64,000 nt of DNA from Larkinella humicola. Its GTDB lineage: Bacteria > Bacteroidota > Bacteroidia > Cytophagales > Spirosomataceae. Of this stretch, positions 25,396 to 33,872 are shown piece after piece. The notes beneath the pieces are model-generated. The model searched no databases. It was given only the letters and a program-made list of their open reading frames with translations, and was not told the DNA's origin. The stretch lies in NCBI RefSeq assembly GCF_008727875.1, contig NZ_VTWS01000001.1, positions 310,001 to 374,000 on the forward strand. The letters run 5' to 3'. Every line of letters starts with the position of its first letter. Within the stretch, counting starts at the first letter, position 1. Made by a program: the position numbers and the translations under genes.

Positions 25396-26671
25396 ACCGC
25401 TCGTGGGCCTGCAGTTCCAGCAACTCGCGGTGGTCGGGGTGGGCGATGTTGATGAGCGCCCGGGCGCGTTGGCGGAGGTTTTTGCCGTACAGATACGCCA
25501 CCCCGTATTCGGTCACGATGTAGTGGACGTGGGCTCGGGTGGTCGTCACGCCAGCCCCTTCTTTCAGGAACGGCACAATCTTGCTTTCACCGTATTTCGT
25601 TACGGAGGGCAGGGCAATGATCGGTTTGCCACCTTCCGAGAGCGAGGCTCCCCGCACAAAATCCATCTGCCCGCCGACCCCGGAATATTGATAGGTCCCA
25701 ATCGTATCGGCGCACACCTGACCCGTCAGATCCACCTCAATGGCGCTGTTGATGGCCGTCACCTTCGGATTCCGGCGAATGATGGCCGTGTCGTTGGTGT
25801 AGGTCACTTCCTTCATCACCACGGCGGGGTTGTCGTCGATGAAATCGTACAACCGGCGCGTTCCCATCGCAAAGCAGGAGACCAGTTTATACGGAATGGC
25901 TTTCTTGAGTTCATTGGTGATAACACCCCGCTCGACCAGATCAATGACGCCGTCGGAGAACATTTCGGTATGAATTCCCAGTTTCTGGTGGTAAATCAAC
26001 TCCGCCAGCACGGCGTTCGGAATCCCGCCGATGCCCATTTGCAGCGTGGCCCCGTCTTCCACCAGTTCAGCCACAAACCGGCCAATTTTCTGCTCAGTTT
26101 CCGATGCCGGTTTCAGCGGCATTTCGTACAAGGGATCGTCGCATTCGACGGCCGCGTGGATCGTTTTGACGTGGATAATGCCGTCGCCGTGGGTCCGCGG
26201 AACGTTCGGATTGATCTGGGCGATCACGTATTTGGCGGATTTAACGGCGCTTAACGAAATGTCTACTGATGGGCCGAGCGAACAAAAACCGTGTTGATCG
26301 GGGGGTGAAATCTGGATCAGGGCGACATCGAGGGGCAAAATATTCCGTTGAAACAACAGCGGGATTTCGCTCAGAAAAATAGGAACGTAATCGGCAATCC
26401 CGGCATTGACCTGCTTGCGCATGTTGGCTCCGATGAAAAACGAATTCGGTCTGAAAATCCCGGCGTACTGTTCTTCGCAATACGGCAGATGGCCTTCCGT
26501 GTGCATGTGACACACTTCAATGTCACGCAGCCCGGCAGCAGAAGCCCGCCCGACCATGGCCGCAATCAGGCGGTGGGGCGTTTGGGCAACGCTGTGAACA
26601 AACACCCGATTGCCGGATTGAATCACCTCTACGGCCTGCTCCGGACTAACAATAGGAACCAGATTTTGCAT
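25379..26671 (-). CDS. Acetyl-CoA hydrolase/CoA-transferase family protein
   Basis: A 430-residue cytosolic enzyme of the acetate or 4-hydroxybutyrate CoA-transferase family. It has the two typical domains. The catalytic Glu lies in IHTEMFSDGVIDL (about residue 228), after the loop LQMGIGGIPNAV. The CoA-site residues are in SGVGGQMDFVRGA and the C-terminus has TEYGVAYLYGK. The family exchanges CoA between acyl groups and acetate, often in fermentation or in the succinate-acetate cycle. It lies downstream of the DUF5694 gene on the same strand and overlaps the convergent RluA gene by 17 bp. Confidence 0.88.
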   Translation of the reverse strand: MQNLVPIVSPEQAVEVIQSGNRVFVHSVAQTPHRLIAAMVGRASAAGLRDIEVCHMHTEGHLPYCEEQYAGIFRPNSFFIGANMRKQVNAGIADYVPIFLSEIPLLFQRNILPLDVALIQISPPDQHGFCSLGPSVDISLSAVKSAKYVIAQINPNVPRTHGDGIIHVKTIHAAVECDDPLYEMPLKPASETEQKIGRFVAELVEDGATLQMGIGGIPNAVLAELIYHQKLGIHTEMFSDGVIDLVERGVITNELKKAIPYKLVSCFAMGTRRLYDFIDDNPAVVMKEVTYTNDTAIIRRNPKVTAINSAIEVDLTGQVCADTIGTYQYSGVGGQMDFVRGASLSEGGKPIIALPSVTKYGESKIVPFLKEGAGVTTTRAHVHYIVTEYGVAYLYGKNLRQRARALINIAHPDHRELLELQAHERFKVFE

Positions 26672-26792
26672 GGTATGGAAACGAAATGACGAATGATCGG
26701 ATTATTTTTTTTGACAAACCTACCGCCCGAACGGGTTGGATTTTGTGAGTAAAATCATCGGATTCCCAAACCGTTGTCAGGGGCGATGACGG

Positions 26793-27698
26793 TTATTTTT
26801 TCGGCACTAAATACGTCAGTGGAGACACTATCGAATAATCCGGGTTGTCTTTGACCAGATCCTGCAGGACGCCCACGTGCGTTTGTCCCATGATCACCAG
26901 GAGTTTACGGCCCCGGTTTTGCAGTTGCGTATTGAGAATGTTGGCATAAATCTTCAGGTTTCGCTTGTAAAAAAGGCTGATGTATTCGGCGCCAATGTAG
27001 GCTTTATCGATTTTGCTCAGGTCGGCACTGTGCGTCCCGGATTCCGAAAAATCGCCATGAATGACTACGGCTGGAAGATTGTAGAACAACCGGTGCGTTA
27101 GTTGAATCATTTCCGGCTGATTCATCGCTACCACATACTCATAGAGCGAAAGACTGTCGGCCTGCACGGCTTTTTTCAACGGCCGGGCCGTCGCCTGTAG
27201 TTTTTGCAATCCCTGCTTGAACAGGTCGATATTCTCGCCCTTGTTCAGTAGCGATTGCGACGTCGCATCGTACGAATCGACCGCAAAAATCCGGGCGTGG
27301 TCGAGGAGTTTTCCGAGTGCAAAACCGACCTGGTAGGTTTCATTCCGGCCCCCTTCCAGCTCGTTCAGTTTGAGCGATCCCGCCCGGTAGGCCCGGAACA
27401 AACTATCCAGCCGTGGCTGCGTTTTGGGGTCCATTTCCACTAGGATCAGATCGGGTGCAAAACGTTTCAAAGCGGCATTGAGTCGGGCGAGTTCGGCCTG
27501 TTTTTTGGGGCTGAATACCTCCGCCTGCGGTTTTCCGTTCGCCAGCTGATTGAGGTGGTCGAAGCCAACAAACATGATTTCAGCCGGCGTGATATTCTGG
27601 GCAAAACCGACTTTGGGGATGAAAAAAGTCAGGAAGAAAATGAACCGGCATAGCGGGACCAAATGGTGTAGGGGCTTTCGTGAAAAGGCAAATTTCAT
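26793..27698 (-). CDS. Secreted DUF5694 (ChaN/EreA-like fold) protein
   Basis: A 301-residue protein with a signal peptide ending KVGFAQ. It shows the family's pattern VGFDHLNQL (about residue 43), LILVEMDPKTQ (about residue 87) and LLVIMGQTHVGVLQ (about residue 268). These are positioned like the GxxH, Glu and GxxH motifs of the TIKI/TraB and erythromycin esterase-like clan. It may be a metal-dependent hydrolase. DUF5694 is common and uncharacterised in Bacteroidota. The CoA-transferase gene follows 121 bp downstream. Confidence 0.8.
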   Translation of the reverse strand: MKFAFSRKPLHHLVPLCRFIFFLTFFIPKVGFAQNITPAEIMFVGFDHLNQLANGKPQAEVFSPKKQAELARLNAALKRFAPDLILVEMDPKTQPRLDSLFRAYRAGSLKLNELEGGRNETYQVGFALGKLLDHARIFAVDSYDATSQSLLNKGENIDLFKQGLQKLQATARPLKKAVQADSLSLYEYVVAMNQPEMIQLTHRLFYNLPAVVIHGDFSESGTHSADLSKIDKAYIGAEYISLFYKRNLKIYANILNTQLQNRGRKLLVIMGQTHVGVLQDLVKDNPDYSIVSPLTYLVPKK

Positions 27699-27838
27699 GA
27701 GCGTCGTAATGAATTGGGAAAAGCAAAACCGTTGAATGATCTACCACGAAGAACCGCTACGGTATTACTAAAATATGAGCGAAACCAACTACTTTTGGGC
27801 TTTCCGGGTTCGGAAAATAGCTTCCCTTCTGATTTTCC

Positions 27839-28216
27839 ATGCGAAAAGGTACGAAACTCTACAGCATTCTATTCAACAAGTGTCCGTATTGTCATGAGGG
27901 CGACTTTTTTGTAACCAAAAGTGCATTTAACTTGAAGAAGTTCGATCAAATGCACAAGAATTGTTCCGTCTGTGGCCAGAGTTTTGAGCCGGAACCCGGT
28001 TTTTACACCGGCTCACTTTACATCAGTTATGCCCTGTATGTAGCCTGGATCATCAGTACGTTCGTGTTGTTTGGCGTTCTGCTGGAGATCGACGTGATTG
28101 CCTTTCTGTGGGGACTCATACCGTCGCTGATTATCCTGACGCCGTTTTTCTTCCGGGTCGCGCGTCGCGTTTGGATTAACATCTTCGTGAAATACCGCCC
28201 GTATTCGAAGAAATAG
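27839..28216 (+). CDS. DUF983 zinc-ribbon membrane protein
   Basis: A 125-residue inner-membrane protein. The cytosolic N-terminus holds a zinc ribbon made of CPYCHEG and CSVCGQSF (about residues 15 and 42). Two or three transmembrane helices follow (about residues 58-105). The signature FEPEPGFYTGSLY is typical of DUF983. Relatives lie near cytochrome oxidase genes in alphaproteobacteria, but here it stands alone. The function is not known. It is convergent with the TonB receptor gene, 27 bp between ends. Confidence 0.85.
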   Translation: MRKGTKLYSILFNKCPYCHEGDFFVTKSAFNLKKFDQMHKNCSVCGQSFEPEPGFYTGSLYISYALYVAWIISTFVLFGVLLEIDVIAFLWGLIPSLIILTPFFFRVARRVWINIFVKYRPYSKK

Positions 28217-28243
28217 CAGGCGATATTTTTGGTCGGTGTTCGG

Positions 28244-30610
28244 TTAAAATTCCCAGCGGTAATTCAGAATCGGAATCAATCCCAACTGGTATTTCTGGAC
28301 GACTTTCCCCTGAAAAGCATCAAAATAGCTATAAAAAGCATTCTGCGCATTGGTCAGGTTCTGCAAATCGAGGGAAAGGGTGCGGCTGTAGCGGGCTTTG
28401 CTTTTCTTCCAGTAAATCCGCAGATCGGTGCGGAAATACGCCGGGAAATGCACGCTGAACTCCTCACTGCTGTAGACCGTCGTACCCGTTTGCTGCGACA
28501 AAACCGCATCGATCGGGCGGTCGCGCAAGCCACCCAGGTACGAAATCCGGCCGTTGATCCCCCAGATCCGGCTTCGGGTTTCCCGGCTTTTCGTCCACTC
28601 TTTCCCGGCGGTCAGGCCCGACGTAAAACCGCCGTCGAACCGGGTGCTGCGCCAGACGCCATCGGCGGCCTGGTACCGTGAATCGTAGACCGAACCGGAC
28701 GCCAGCACGTAATAATTTTTCGATAAATACTTCTGGTAGGTCAGTTCAACGCCCCGGTTTTGGGCTTTCCCGGCATTGACCAGCGGCTCGCTCGCGTAGG
28801 CTTCGATGAGGTTCACGGCCGAAAACTTGCTGCCCGAAACGGTGCTGATCGGTACGTCGAACAGCATTTGGGAATAGCCTTCGATTTTCCAGTAACTATC
28901 CGGACTGAGCTGGTGTGTGTACCCCGCGACGAGGTGGTATGCTTTGGTAAAGCCCAGATCTTCGTTGTTAAACAGCATTTTGTTGTCCGGATTGCGTTTC
29001 GCCAGATACACCTGCGGTAGTTGCGGCTGGCTGTGTAAACCGTAAGCAACGGTCAATGCTTTCCCCGGCCGCACTTCCCAGCGAACCGACGCCCGGGGTT
29101 CGAGCGAGCGGCTTTGGTTGAAGGTAAACGTGTTGTAAAACAAACCCGCATTCACCGTCACGTTGTCCGCCGGCAACCACTGGTAATTCACATACGGCTG
29201 AATCATCCAGCCTTCCATTGACCCTGCGAACAGGGAGTTATTCGCCGAACTGCCGATGAAAAATGGGTTCACATCTTTCCAGACATCCACCGAATTATAA
29301 GCCCGTGTCAGGTATAATCCGGCTTTGAAACTGTTTCGGGCATTGATCCGGTAATTTAACGAACTCGTCAGTGAATACCGCGACCCGGTTTGGTCGTCTC
29401 TTTCGTAGTTGGGTCGAAAACGTGCGTCTCCCGGCGATTCCAGATTCCGGGCGCTGTTGTTGGCCGATAACACCAGGGCGGTTTTCCACAACCAGCGCGT
29501 ACCGATGGGCTGGGAGAGGGTCAACCCCCCGGCGGCCATTTTCGTCGTAAACGAGATGGTGTTGCGGTCTTTGTCCTGCGTCTGTTCCTCAGTTGCCAGG
29601 GCCGTAAAATCGTTGCTGCTATTCCCCAAAACGCCAAACGCCGTAAACCGTCCGCCTTTGCGAGTCGGGAAGGTCAGGTTGAACGACAGATCCTGAAACC
29701 GGATGTCTTCGCCCCCGAACGTGACACCCATTGTGCCGAGCAGACCCGTAAATGAATACCGGTAATTGACCAGATACGACGACCCTTTCTGCTTTGAAAT
29801 CGGTCCTTCAGCCGCCAGATCGAGGCCGATCAACCCCGCCTGGGCGATGAATTCATGGCGTTCGTTGTTGCCCGGACGCAGGCTCATGTCCATGACGCCA
29901 CCGACCGAATTGCCGTATTCGGGCGAGAAAGCGCCGGTCAGAAAACGGGTTGTGCCGAGTAACTGGGCGCTCAGCATATTGACGCCACCGCCGTTTGCCG
30001 TGGGACGGTCGCCGATGGTACCGGCGTTGCTCTGGTGGTTGGGGTTCACGATCTCAACGCCTTCGAGCCGCCAGATCAGGCTGTTGGGCGAGTTGCCGCG
30101 CACGGAAATGTTGTTGGTGCCGTCGTTGGTCGTCACCACGCCCGCGTAGGCTGTCGCCAGCCGGGCCGGGTCGAGGTAGCTGGCCGGAAACCGCAGCACC
30201 TGTTCGATGGTGATGTGTTCGGCACTGATGGTGCGGTCGGTGCGGGTGCCAATGGCCGTGGCTTCGCCCAGTTGGGTTACACCGGGTTGCAGGTAAATTT
30301 CCAGCACCTGTTCCTTGCCGGATTCCACCAGCACTTCATTGATCACCGACGGTTCATAGCCCACAAACGAAACGCTGAGCTGATGACGGCCAATGGGAAG
30401 GTTGGTCAGCCGGAAATGACCCTGTTCGTCCGTGATCGCACCTGATTTTGAATTTTGAACCACCACGGAAGCCCCGACCAGCGGGCGACTTTGGCTGGCG
30501 TCGTAGACGGTTCCGCGAATGGTTTGGGTGGGCGTTTGGGAAAAACCGGTGAGGGCTAGGAGTGTCAGCAGACACAGAAAAAGGGAGTTACGAAAGAACG
30601 TTGTCGTCAT
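28244..30610 (-). CDS. TonB-dependent outer-membrane receptor with carboxypeptidase-like N-domain
   Basis: A 788-residue receptor from the ATG at 30610. A signal peptide ends TGFSQ. A carboxypeptidase D-regulatory-like domain (IRGTVYDASQSRPLVGASV and on, about residues 27-105) precedes the plug (about 110-245), which contains NISVRGNSPNSLIWRLEGVE. A 22-strand barrel follows and ends in YRWEF with the C-terminal aromatic. It has no SusD partner, so the ligand is not a typical Sus glycan; a siderophore, cobalamin or peptide is possible. The TonB box is not obvious. The Met at 30715 lies upstream of the probable promoter, so 30610 was preferred. Confidence 0.9.
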   Translation of the reverse strand: MTTTFFRNSLFLCLLTLLALTGFSQTPTQTIRGTVYDASQSRPLVGASVVVQNSKSGAITDEQGHFRLTNLPIGRHQLSVSFVGYEPSVINEVLVESGKEQVLEIYLQPGVTQLGEATAIGTRTDRTISAEHITIEQVLRFPASYLDPARLATAYAGVVTTNDGTNNISVRGNSPNSLIWRLEGVEIVNPNHQSNAGTIGDRPTANGGGVNMLSAQLLGTTRFLTGAFSPEYGNSVGGVMDMSLRPGNNERHEFIAQAGLIGLDLAAEGPISKQKGSSYLVNYRYSFTGLLGTMGVTFGGEDIRFQDLSFNLTFPTRKGGRFTAFGVLGNSSNDFTALATEEQTQDKDRNTISFTTKMAAGGLTLSQPIGTRWLWKTALVLSANNSARNLESPGDARFRPNYERDDQTGSRYSLTSSLNYRINARNSFKAGLYLTRAYNSVDVWKDVNPFFIGSSANNSLFAGSMEGWMIQPYVNYQWLPADNVTVNAGLFYNTFTFNQSRSLEPRASVRWEVRPGKALTVAYGLHSQPQLPQVYLAKRNPDNKMLFNNEDLGFTKAYHLVAGYTHQLSPDSYWKIEGYSQMLFDVPISTVSGSKFSAVNLIEAYASEPLVNAGKAQNRGVELTYQKYLSKNYYVLASGSVYDSRYQAADGVWRSTRFDGGFTSGLTAGKEWTKSRETRSRIWGINGRISYLGGLRDRPIDAVLSQQTGTTVYSSEEFSVHFPAYFRTDLRIYWKKSKARYSRTLSLDLQNLTNAQNAFYSYFDAFQGKVVQKYQLGLIPILNYRWEF

Positions 30611-30640
30611 TGGGTTCGCAGAATGGGCGGTAAGGAACCG

Positions 30641-30648
30641 CAAAAGTA
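30641..30648 (-). promoter_or_regulatory. Probable -7 element of the TonB receptor gene
   Basis: On the minus strand TACTTTTG fits the Bacteroidota -7 consensus TAnnTTTG and lies 31 bp from the start codon at 30610. The -33 region lacks a clear TTG, so strength may depend on an activator. Confidence 0.45.
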
Positions 30649-30708
30649 CAACGACAATTAACCAAGTCGATAAACATTCGGTTGTTCTGACAAAAATCAT
30701 TTTTTTCG

Positions 30709-31413
30709 ATGACAACCCTGGATCAAAGCGGGAAAACGCGACTGGTACACGAACTCCTCAATCAACAGTACGGAATTCAGGCTATTCGCGGACGGCTTGA
30801 ACCCCTGCACGAGTTGATTGCGACGGTTTTGTCGCACCGAACTACCCACGCCAATGAGGTCACGGCGTTTCGCACCATGATGGAGCGGTTTGGTTCGTGG
30901 GAAGCCATTCGGGATGCACCGGTGGAGGAACTGACGGCGGCAATCCAAACCGCCAATTATCCGGAGGTAAAAGCACCGTATATCAAACAAATTCTGAGCC
31001 GGATCATTGCCGAACGCGGGGATGCCAACATCGACTTTTTGCGGGATATGACCACCGAAGACGCGATGGCTTGGCTGAACGCCTTGCCCGGAGTCGGACC
31101 GAAAACCTCGACTCTGCTGTTGCTTTTCAATTTTCAGAAGCCGGTTTTGCCCGTCGATACGCACGTCCACCGCGTGTCGCAGCGCCTGGGTTTGATTGGT
31201 CCGAAAGTCAGCGCCGAGAAAGCTCACGCGATTTTGCTGGCCTATTTGCCGCAGGATGCGACGGTTTTATTCAATTTCCACCGACACTTTTACTGGCACG
31301 GCCAGCGGGTCTGCACCTGGAGTTACCCCAAATGCCCGCAGTGTGTGCTGAAAACGCAGTGTGATTATTTTCAAGGGGAAAATAAAAGGAATACTAATAG
31401 GACTTACGTCTGA
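30709..31413 (+). CDS. Endonuclease III-like HhH-GPD DNA glycosylase
   Basis: A 234-residue base-excision repair enzyme. The helix-hairpin-helix is LNALPGVGPKTST (with the catalytic Lys after GVGP), and the catalytic Asp is in VLPVDTHVHR (about residue 150). The iron-sulfur loop C-X6-C-X2-C-X5-C is present (CTWSYPKCPQCVLKTQC). The overall length and order match Nth-type enzymes that excise oxidised pyrimidines, though the sequence is more divergent than a main-line Nth, so it may be a second paralogue. It is divergent from the TonB receptor. Confidence 0.9.
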   Translation: MTTLDQSGKTRLVHELLNQQYGIQAIRGRLEPLHELIATVLSHRTTHANEVTAFRTMMERFGSWEAIRDAPVEELTAAIQTANYPEVKAPYIKQILSRIIAERGDANIDFLRDMTTEDAMAWLNALPGVGPKTSTLLLLFNFQKPVLPVDTHVHRVSQRLGLIGPKVSAEKAHAILLAYLPQDATVLFNFHRHFYWHGQRVCTWSYPKCPQCVLKTQCDYFQGENKRNTNRTYV

Positions 31414-31427
31414 TAATTCTAACACTC

Positions 31428-31550
31428 TTTCGCTTTATACCCGTTCCCCTAAAGGACGGTCGGCCGCTGCCGGACTTTTAGCATCCGGACTAAGCCGCGT
31501 CCAAGTCCGGCAGCGGCCGACCGTCCTTTAGGGGAACGGGGCAGAAAGCG
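31428..31550. repeat. Long hairpin with conserved loop motif (family A, second copy)
   Basis: The core arms 31440-31477 and 31503-31540 are perfect complements over 38 nt. Imperfect pairing continues out to TTTCGCTTT (31428). The 25-nt loop has ACTAAGCC and GCGTCC, the two words found in the loop of the hairpin at 1497-1612, and the apex again carries TGCCGGA/TCCGGCA. Outer arm sequences differ between the copies. It lies between convergent genes. Confidence 0.9.
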
Positions 31551-31569
31551 AAAGTCCTAACTAAATGAA

Positions 31570-31638
31570 AAATGATGAATGTTAAATGTAAAAGTAGCTG
31601 GACATGCCATACACTTTTACATTCGATATTCATCATTT
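31570..31638. repeat. Second hairpin between the convergent genes (family D)
   Basis: Arms 31570-31595 and 31613-31638 (AAATGATGAATGTTAAATGT and on) pair over 26 nt with a 4-nt internal mismatch. The word ATTCGATATTCAT in the right arm also occurs in the hairpin at 48341-48434. The stem abuts the end of the PhyH gene and probably ends its transcript. Confidence 0.75.
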
Positions 31639-31642
31639 GAAA

Positions 31643-32425
31643 TTACAAAATCAAAGCCAGCCGAATGGCTTCTTCCACCGGATAATATGCCCCTTTCAAT
31701 CCTTCAATCTGCAGTTCTTGCCGGAGCAGAAGTGGAGGTTGGGCTAAAAAACGGGGTTCCCGGCCGTGGTGGGGCTGGGCGGCATGGGCCAGAAAAGGGT
31801 GGCAGAGATACACCGTCCCGGCTTTTCCAGTGGCCAACACTTCGTTTCGTTGCGGCAATTCCGCCAGCTTTCCGGCCACTTCCAGGAATGGAAGCCCGGC
31901 TTCGCCCGCCGGTTTAAGCAGGCGGGCGACATCCTGGTGGGAGCCAACGCGGATGCGGGTCGGCGCATCGCGTTCGCTGACATCCGAAAAAAGAAAGAGC
32001 ATCAGCAGCCCCCGGCCTTTTGACCGGACGTTTACCCGCCACGTCCAGTAGTCTGTTGGATCGTCACCCGGAAAACTGGCGTCGACGTGCCAGCCGGTAT
32101 CGCCGGGGTCGGTATCCGATGGGAAACGAACCGGAAACGTACCCATGCTTCGGCAGGGAAGCCAGCGGCCAGGCCCGACGAGTTGATCGAAAGCCTGGTG
32201 GAGAATGGGCGAGTTAGCCGCCTGAACGAACGGTTCCTGGGAATACATGCCCAGCCGGATAACCGGTTGGGTCCAGGTTGCCGGATTGCCCGGGTCGGCG
32301 TTCAGGTCTTTCCAGAGAATATTTCGGGCCTGTCGGGCGGTTTCGGAAGAGAAGGCATGGTCGATGCGAATAAATCCATTTTGAAGGAATTGCTCGATTT
32401 CGTTCTGATTGAAAAGGGCAGACAT
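31643..32425 (-). CDS. Phytanoyl-CoA dioxygenase (PhyH) family protein
   Basis: A 260-residue Fe(II)/2-oxoglutarate dioxygenase-like protein. The double-stranded beta-helix has the HxD pair in GWHVDASFPGDD (about residues 106-114). The distal His is in VYLCHPFLAHAAQPHHG (about residue 208), with the 2-oxoglutarate Arg following (GREPRF). The N-terminal helix is QFLQNGFIRIDHAFS. Members hydroxylate small molecules or halogenate; the substrate is unknown. It stands alone with a long leader (see 32482-32584). Confidence 0.85.
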   Translation of the reverse strand: MSALFNQNEIEQFLQNGFIRIDHAFSSETARQARNILWKDLNADPGNPATWTQPVIRLGMYSQEPFVQAANSPILHQAFDQLVGPGRWLPCRSMGTFPVRFPSDTDPGDTGWHVDASFPGDDPTDYWTWRVNVRSKGRGLLMLFLFSDVSERDAPTRIRVGSHQDVARLLKPAGEAGLPFLEVAGKLAELPQRNEVLATGKAGTVYLCHPFLAHAAQPHHGREPRFLAQPPLLLRQELQIEGLKGAYYPVEEAIRLALIL

Positions 32426-32481
32426 AGGTAGAGAGCTGGGCCGGAGCCAGCCAGTTTTTTTGTGAAGACAATAGGAAAACA

Positions 32482-32512
32482 GGCCTAAAAAAGGCCCATG
32501 GTCGGAGCGACC
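32482..32512 (-). promoter_or_regulatory. Tandem stem-loops in the PhyH leader
   Basis: Two small perfect stems lie in the leader of the PhyH gene: GGTCG-gag-CGACC (32500-32512) and GGCCT-aaaaa-AGGCC (32482-32496). On the minus strand the second is followed by TGTTTTCC. This may be a structured regulatory leader; it does not match a riboswitch that I can name. Confidence 0.35.
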
Positions 32513-32553
32513 GCAGGAGGGAAGATTAAAGCGTTGGTGCCATTCTCATGCTG

Positions 32554-32584
32554 CAAAACTATCGCAAAAGCGTTTTTTTTACAA
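32554..32584 (-). promoter_or_regulatory. Promoter of the PhyH gene
   Basis: On the minus strand TTG (32584-32582), a 20-nt spacer, and TAGTTTTG (32561-32554) match the Bacteroidota -33/-7 pattern. The predicted transcript starts near 32547 and has a leader of about 120 nt. The rest of the 277-bp divergent spacer shows no gene. Confidence 0.6.
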
Positions 32585-32702
32585 GCCTGAGAGCCAGAAA
32601 ATAGCTTACAGCCGATCTTGCCGATTTTTAAAAATAAATATCAGGATTAAACCTCTAACTTGCTTTCCGGTTTTATGATACGAATGGCCCACTGAACCTG
32701 AA

Positions 32703-33776
32703 ATGAGCACGATAGACACTTTTCTGATTGGATACGCATTTGTCATAACCACCATTTCGTTCATACACCTGATCCGGGTCGATGCCTGGTGGATTCGGAT
32801 CTGGGATTTTCCACACCTGCAACTCACGGTGCTCGCGGCCATTGGCCTACTGGGGTGGGTGGCCCTGAGCCGAAACACGGAATGGCCGATGTTGCTGGGC
32901 GTGACGGGTTTATTGGCTGCCTTGGTCTACGAAGGCTGGTTGATTTACCCCTTCACGCAATTGCACCGGAAACAGGTGAAGTATTTCGGAAAACCGTCGC
33001 AAGACCGTTCCGAAGACCGTAACACCATCCGAATCCTGAACGCCAACGTGTTCATGGACAACACTCACTGCCCCGACGTGTTGAAACTGGTGGACAAACA
33101 TAACCCGGATGTGGTGATGATTCTGGAAGCCAACGAGCGGTGGAAAAAGGAACTGGAACCCCTGGAACCGAAGTTTCCATACCGGATTCTGCATCCGCTC
33201 GAAAATACCTATGGCCTGCTGTTTTACTCCCGGTTTGCCATTCAGCACCACGAAGTGCGGTTTCTAATTCAGGACGATATTCCTTCCATCTACGCCCAGC
33301 TTGAACTGGATTCGGGTCAGGTGATTCATTTTTACGGGATTCACCCGATGCCGCCCAGCCCCACGGAACATTATCGCTCGACGGAACGAGATGCGGAGTT
33401 GCTGGTGGTGGGCAAGGAGGTGCGGGGGCGGGAAGAACCAATCATCGTTGCCGGGGATTTGAACGATGTGGCCTGGTCGCACTCCACGCGGCTTTTTCAG
33501 CGTGTCAGTGGCCTGCTCGACCCGCGCATTGGCCGGGGACTTTTCAACACGTTCCACGCCAATTATTTCTTTCTGCGGTGGCCGCTCGATCATATTTTTG
33601 TGTCCCACCATTTCAAACTGCGCTTGATCCGCCGACTGCCGAACTGCGGTTCCGACCATTTTCCGATCCTGATTTCGCTGACCTACGTCCCCGACGCAGT
33701 GCCGAAAGATGTGCCGACGCCCGAGAAAGATGACATGATAGAAGCCGCTGAAATTATTGACAAGGCAACGGAATAA
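32703..33776 (+). CDS. Membrane-anchored endonuclease/exonuclease/phosphatase (EEP) family protein
   Basis: A 357-residue protein. Three hydrophobic helices (about residues 5-25, 38-55 and 62-82) anchor it, and the EEP domain follows from about residue 105. Catalytic markers are ILNANVFMDN (Asn), MILEANE (Glu), FYGIHPMPP (His), VAGDLNDVAW (Asp-x-Asn), LDHIFVS and GSDHFPI. This topology is common for Bacteroidota and proteobacterial EEP phosphodiesterases of unknown substrate. The last 30 residues are acidic and probably disordered. Confidence 0.88.
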   Translation: MSTIDTFLIGYAFVITTISFIHLIRVDAWWIRIWDFPHLQLTVLAAIGLLGWVALSRNTEWPMLLGVTGLLAALVYEGWLIYPFTQLHRKQVKYFGKPSQDRSEDRNTIRILNANVFMDNTHCPDVLKLVDKHNPDVVMILEANERWKKELEPLEPKFPYRILHPLENTYGLLFYSRFAIQHHEVRFLIQDDIPSIYAQLELDSGQVIHFYGIHPMPPSPTEHYRSTERDAELLVVGKEVRGREEPIIVAGDLNDVAWSHSTRLFQRVSGLLDPRIGRGLFNTFHANYFFLRWPLDHIFVSHHFKLRLIRRLPNCGSDHFPILISLTYVPDAVPKDVPTPEKDDMIEAAEIIDKATE

Positions 33777-33872
33777 GTAATTCAAGGCGGTTTTTGGAGG
33801 ATTGACCGTCGAATTTTCCGGTTTCAGGTCGATTCGTTCCCGATTCGTCCCCGAAGGCGTCATCTTTGCAGC

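Noticed and set aside
30610-30715. Longer TonB receptor start at 30715
   Set aside because: It would include the probable -7 element and overlap the divergent Nth-like gene; the Met at 30610 begins a normal signal peptide.
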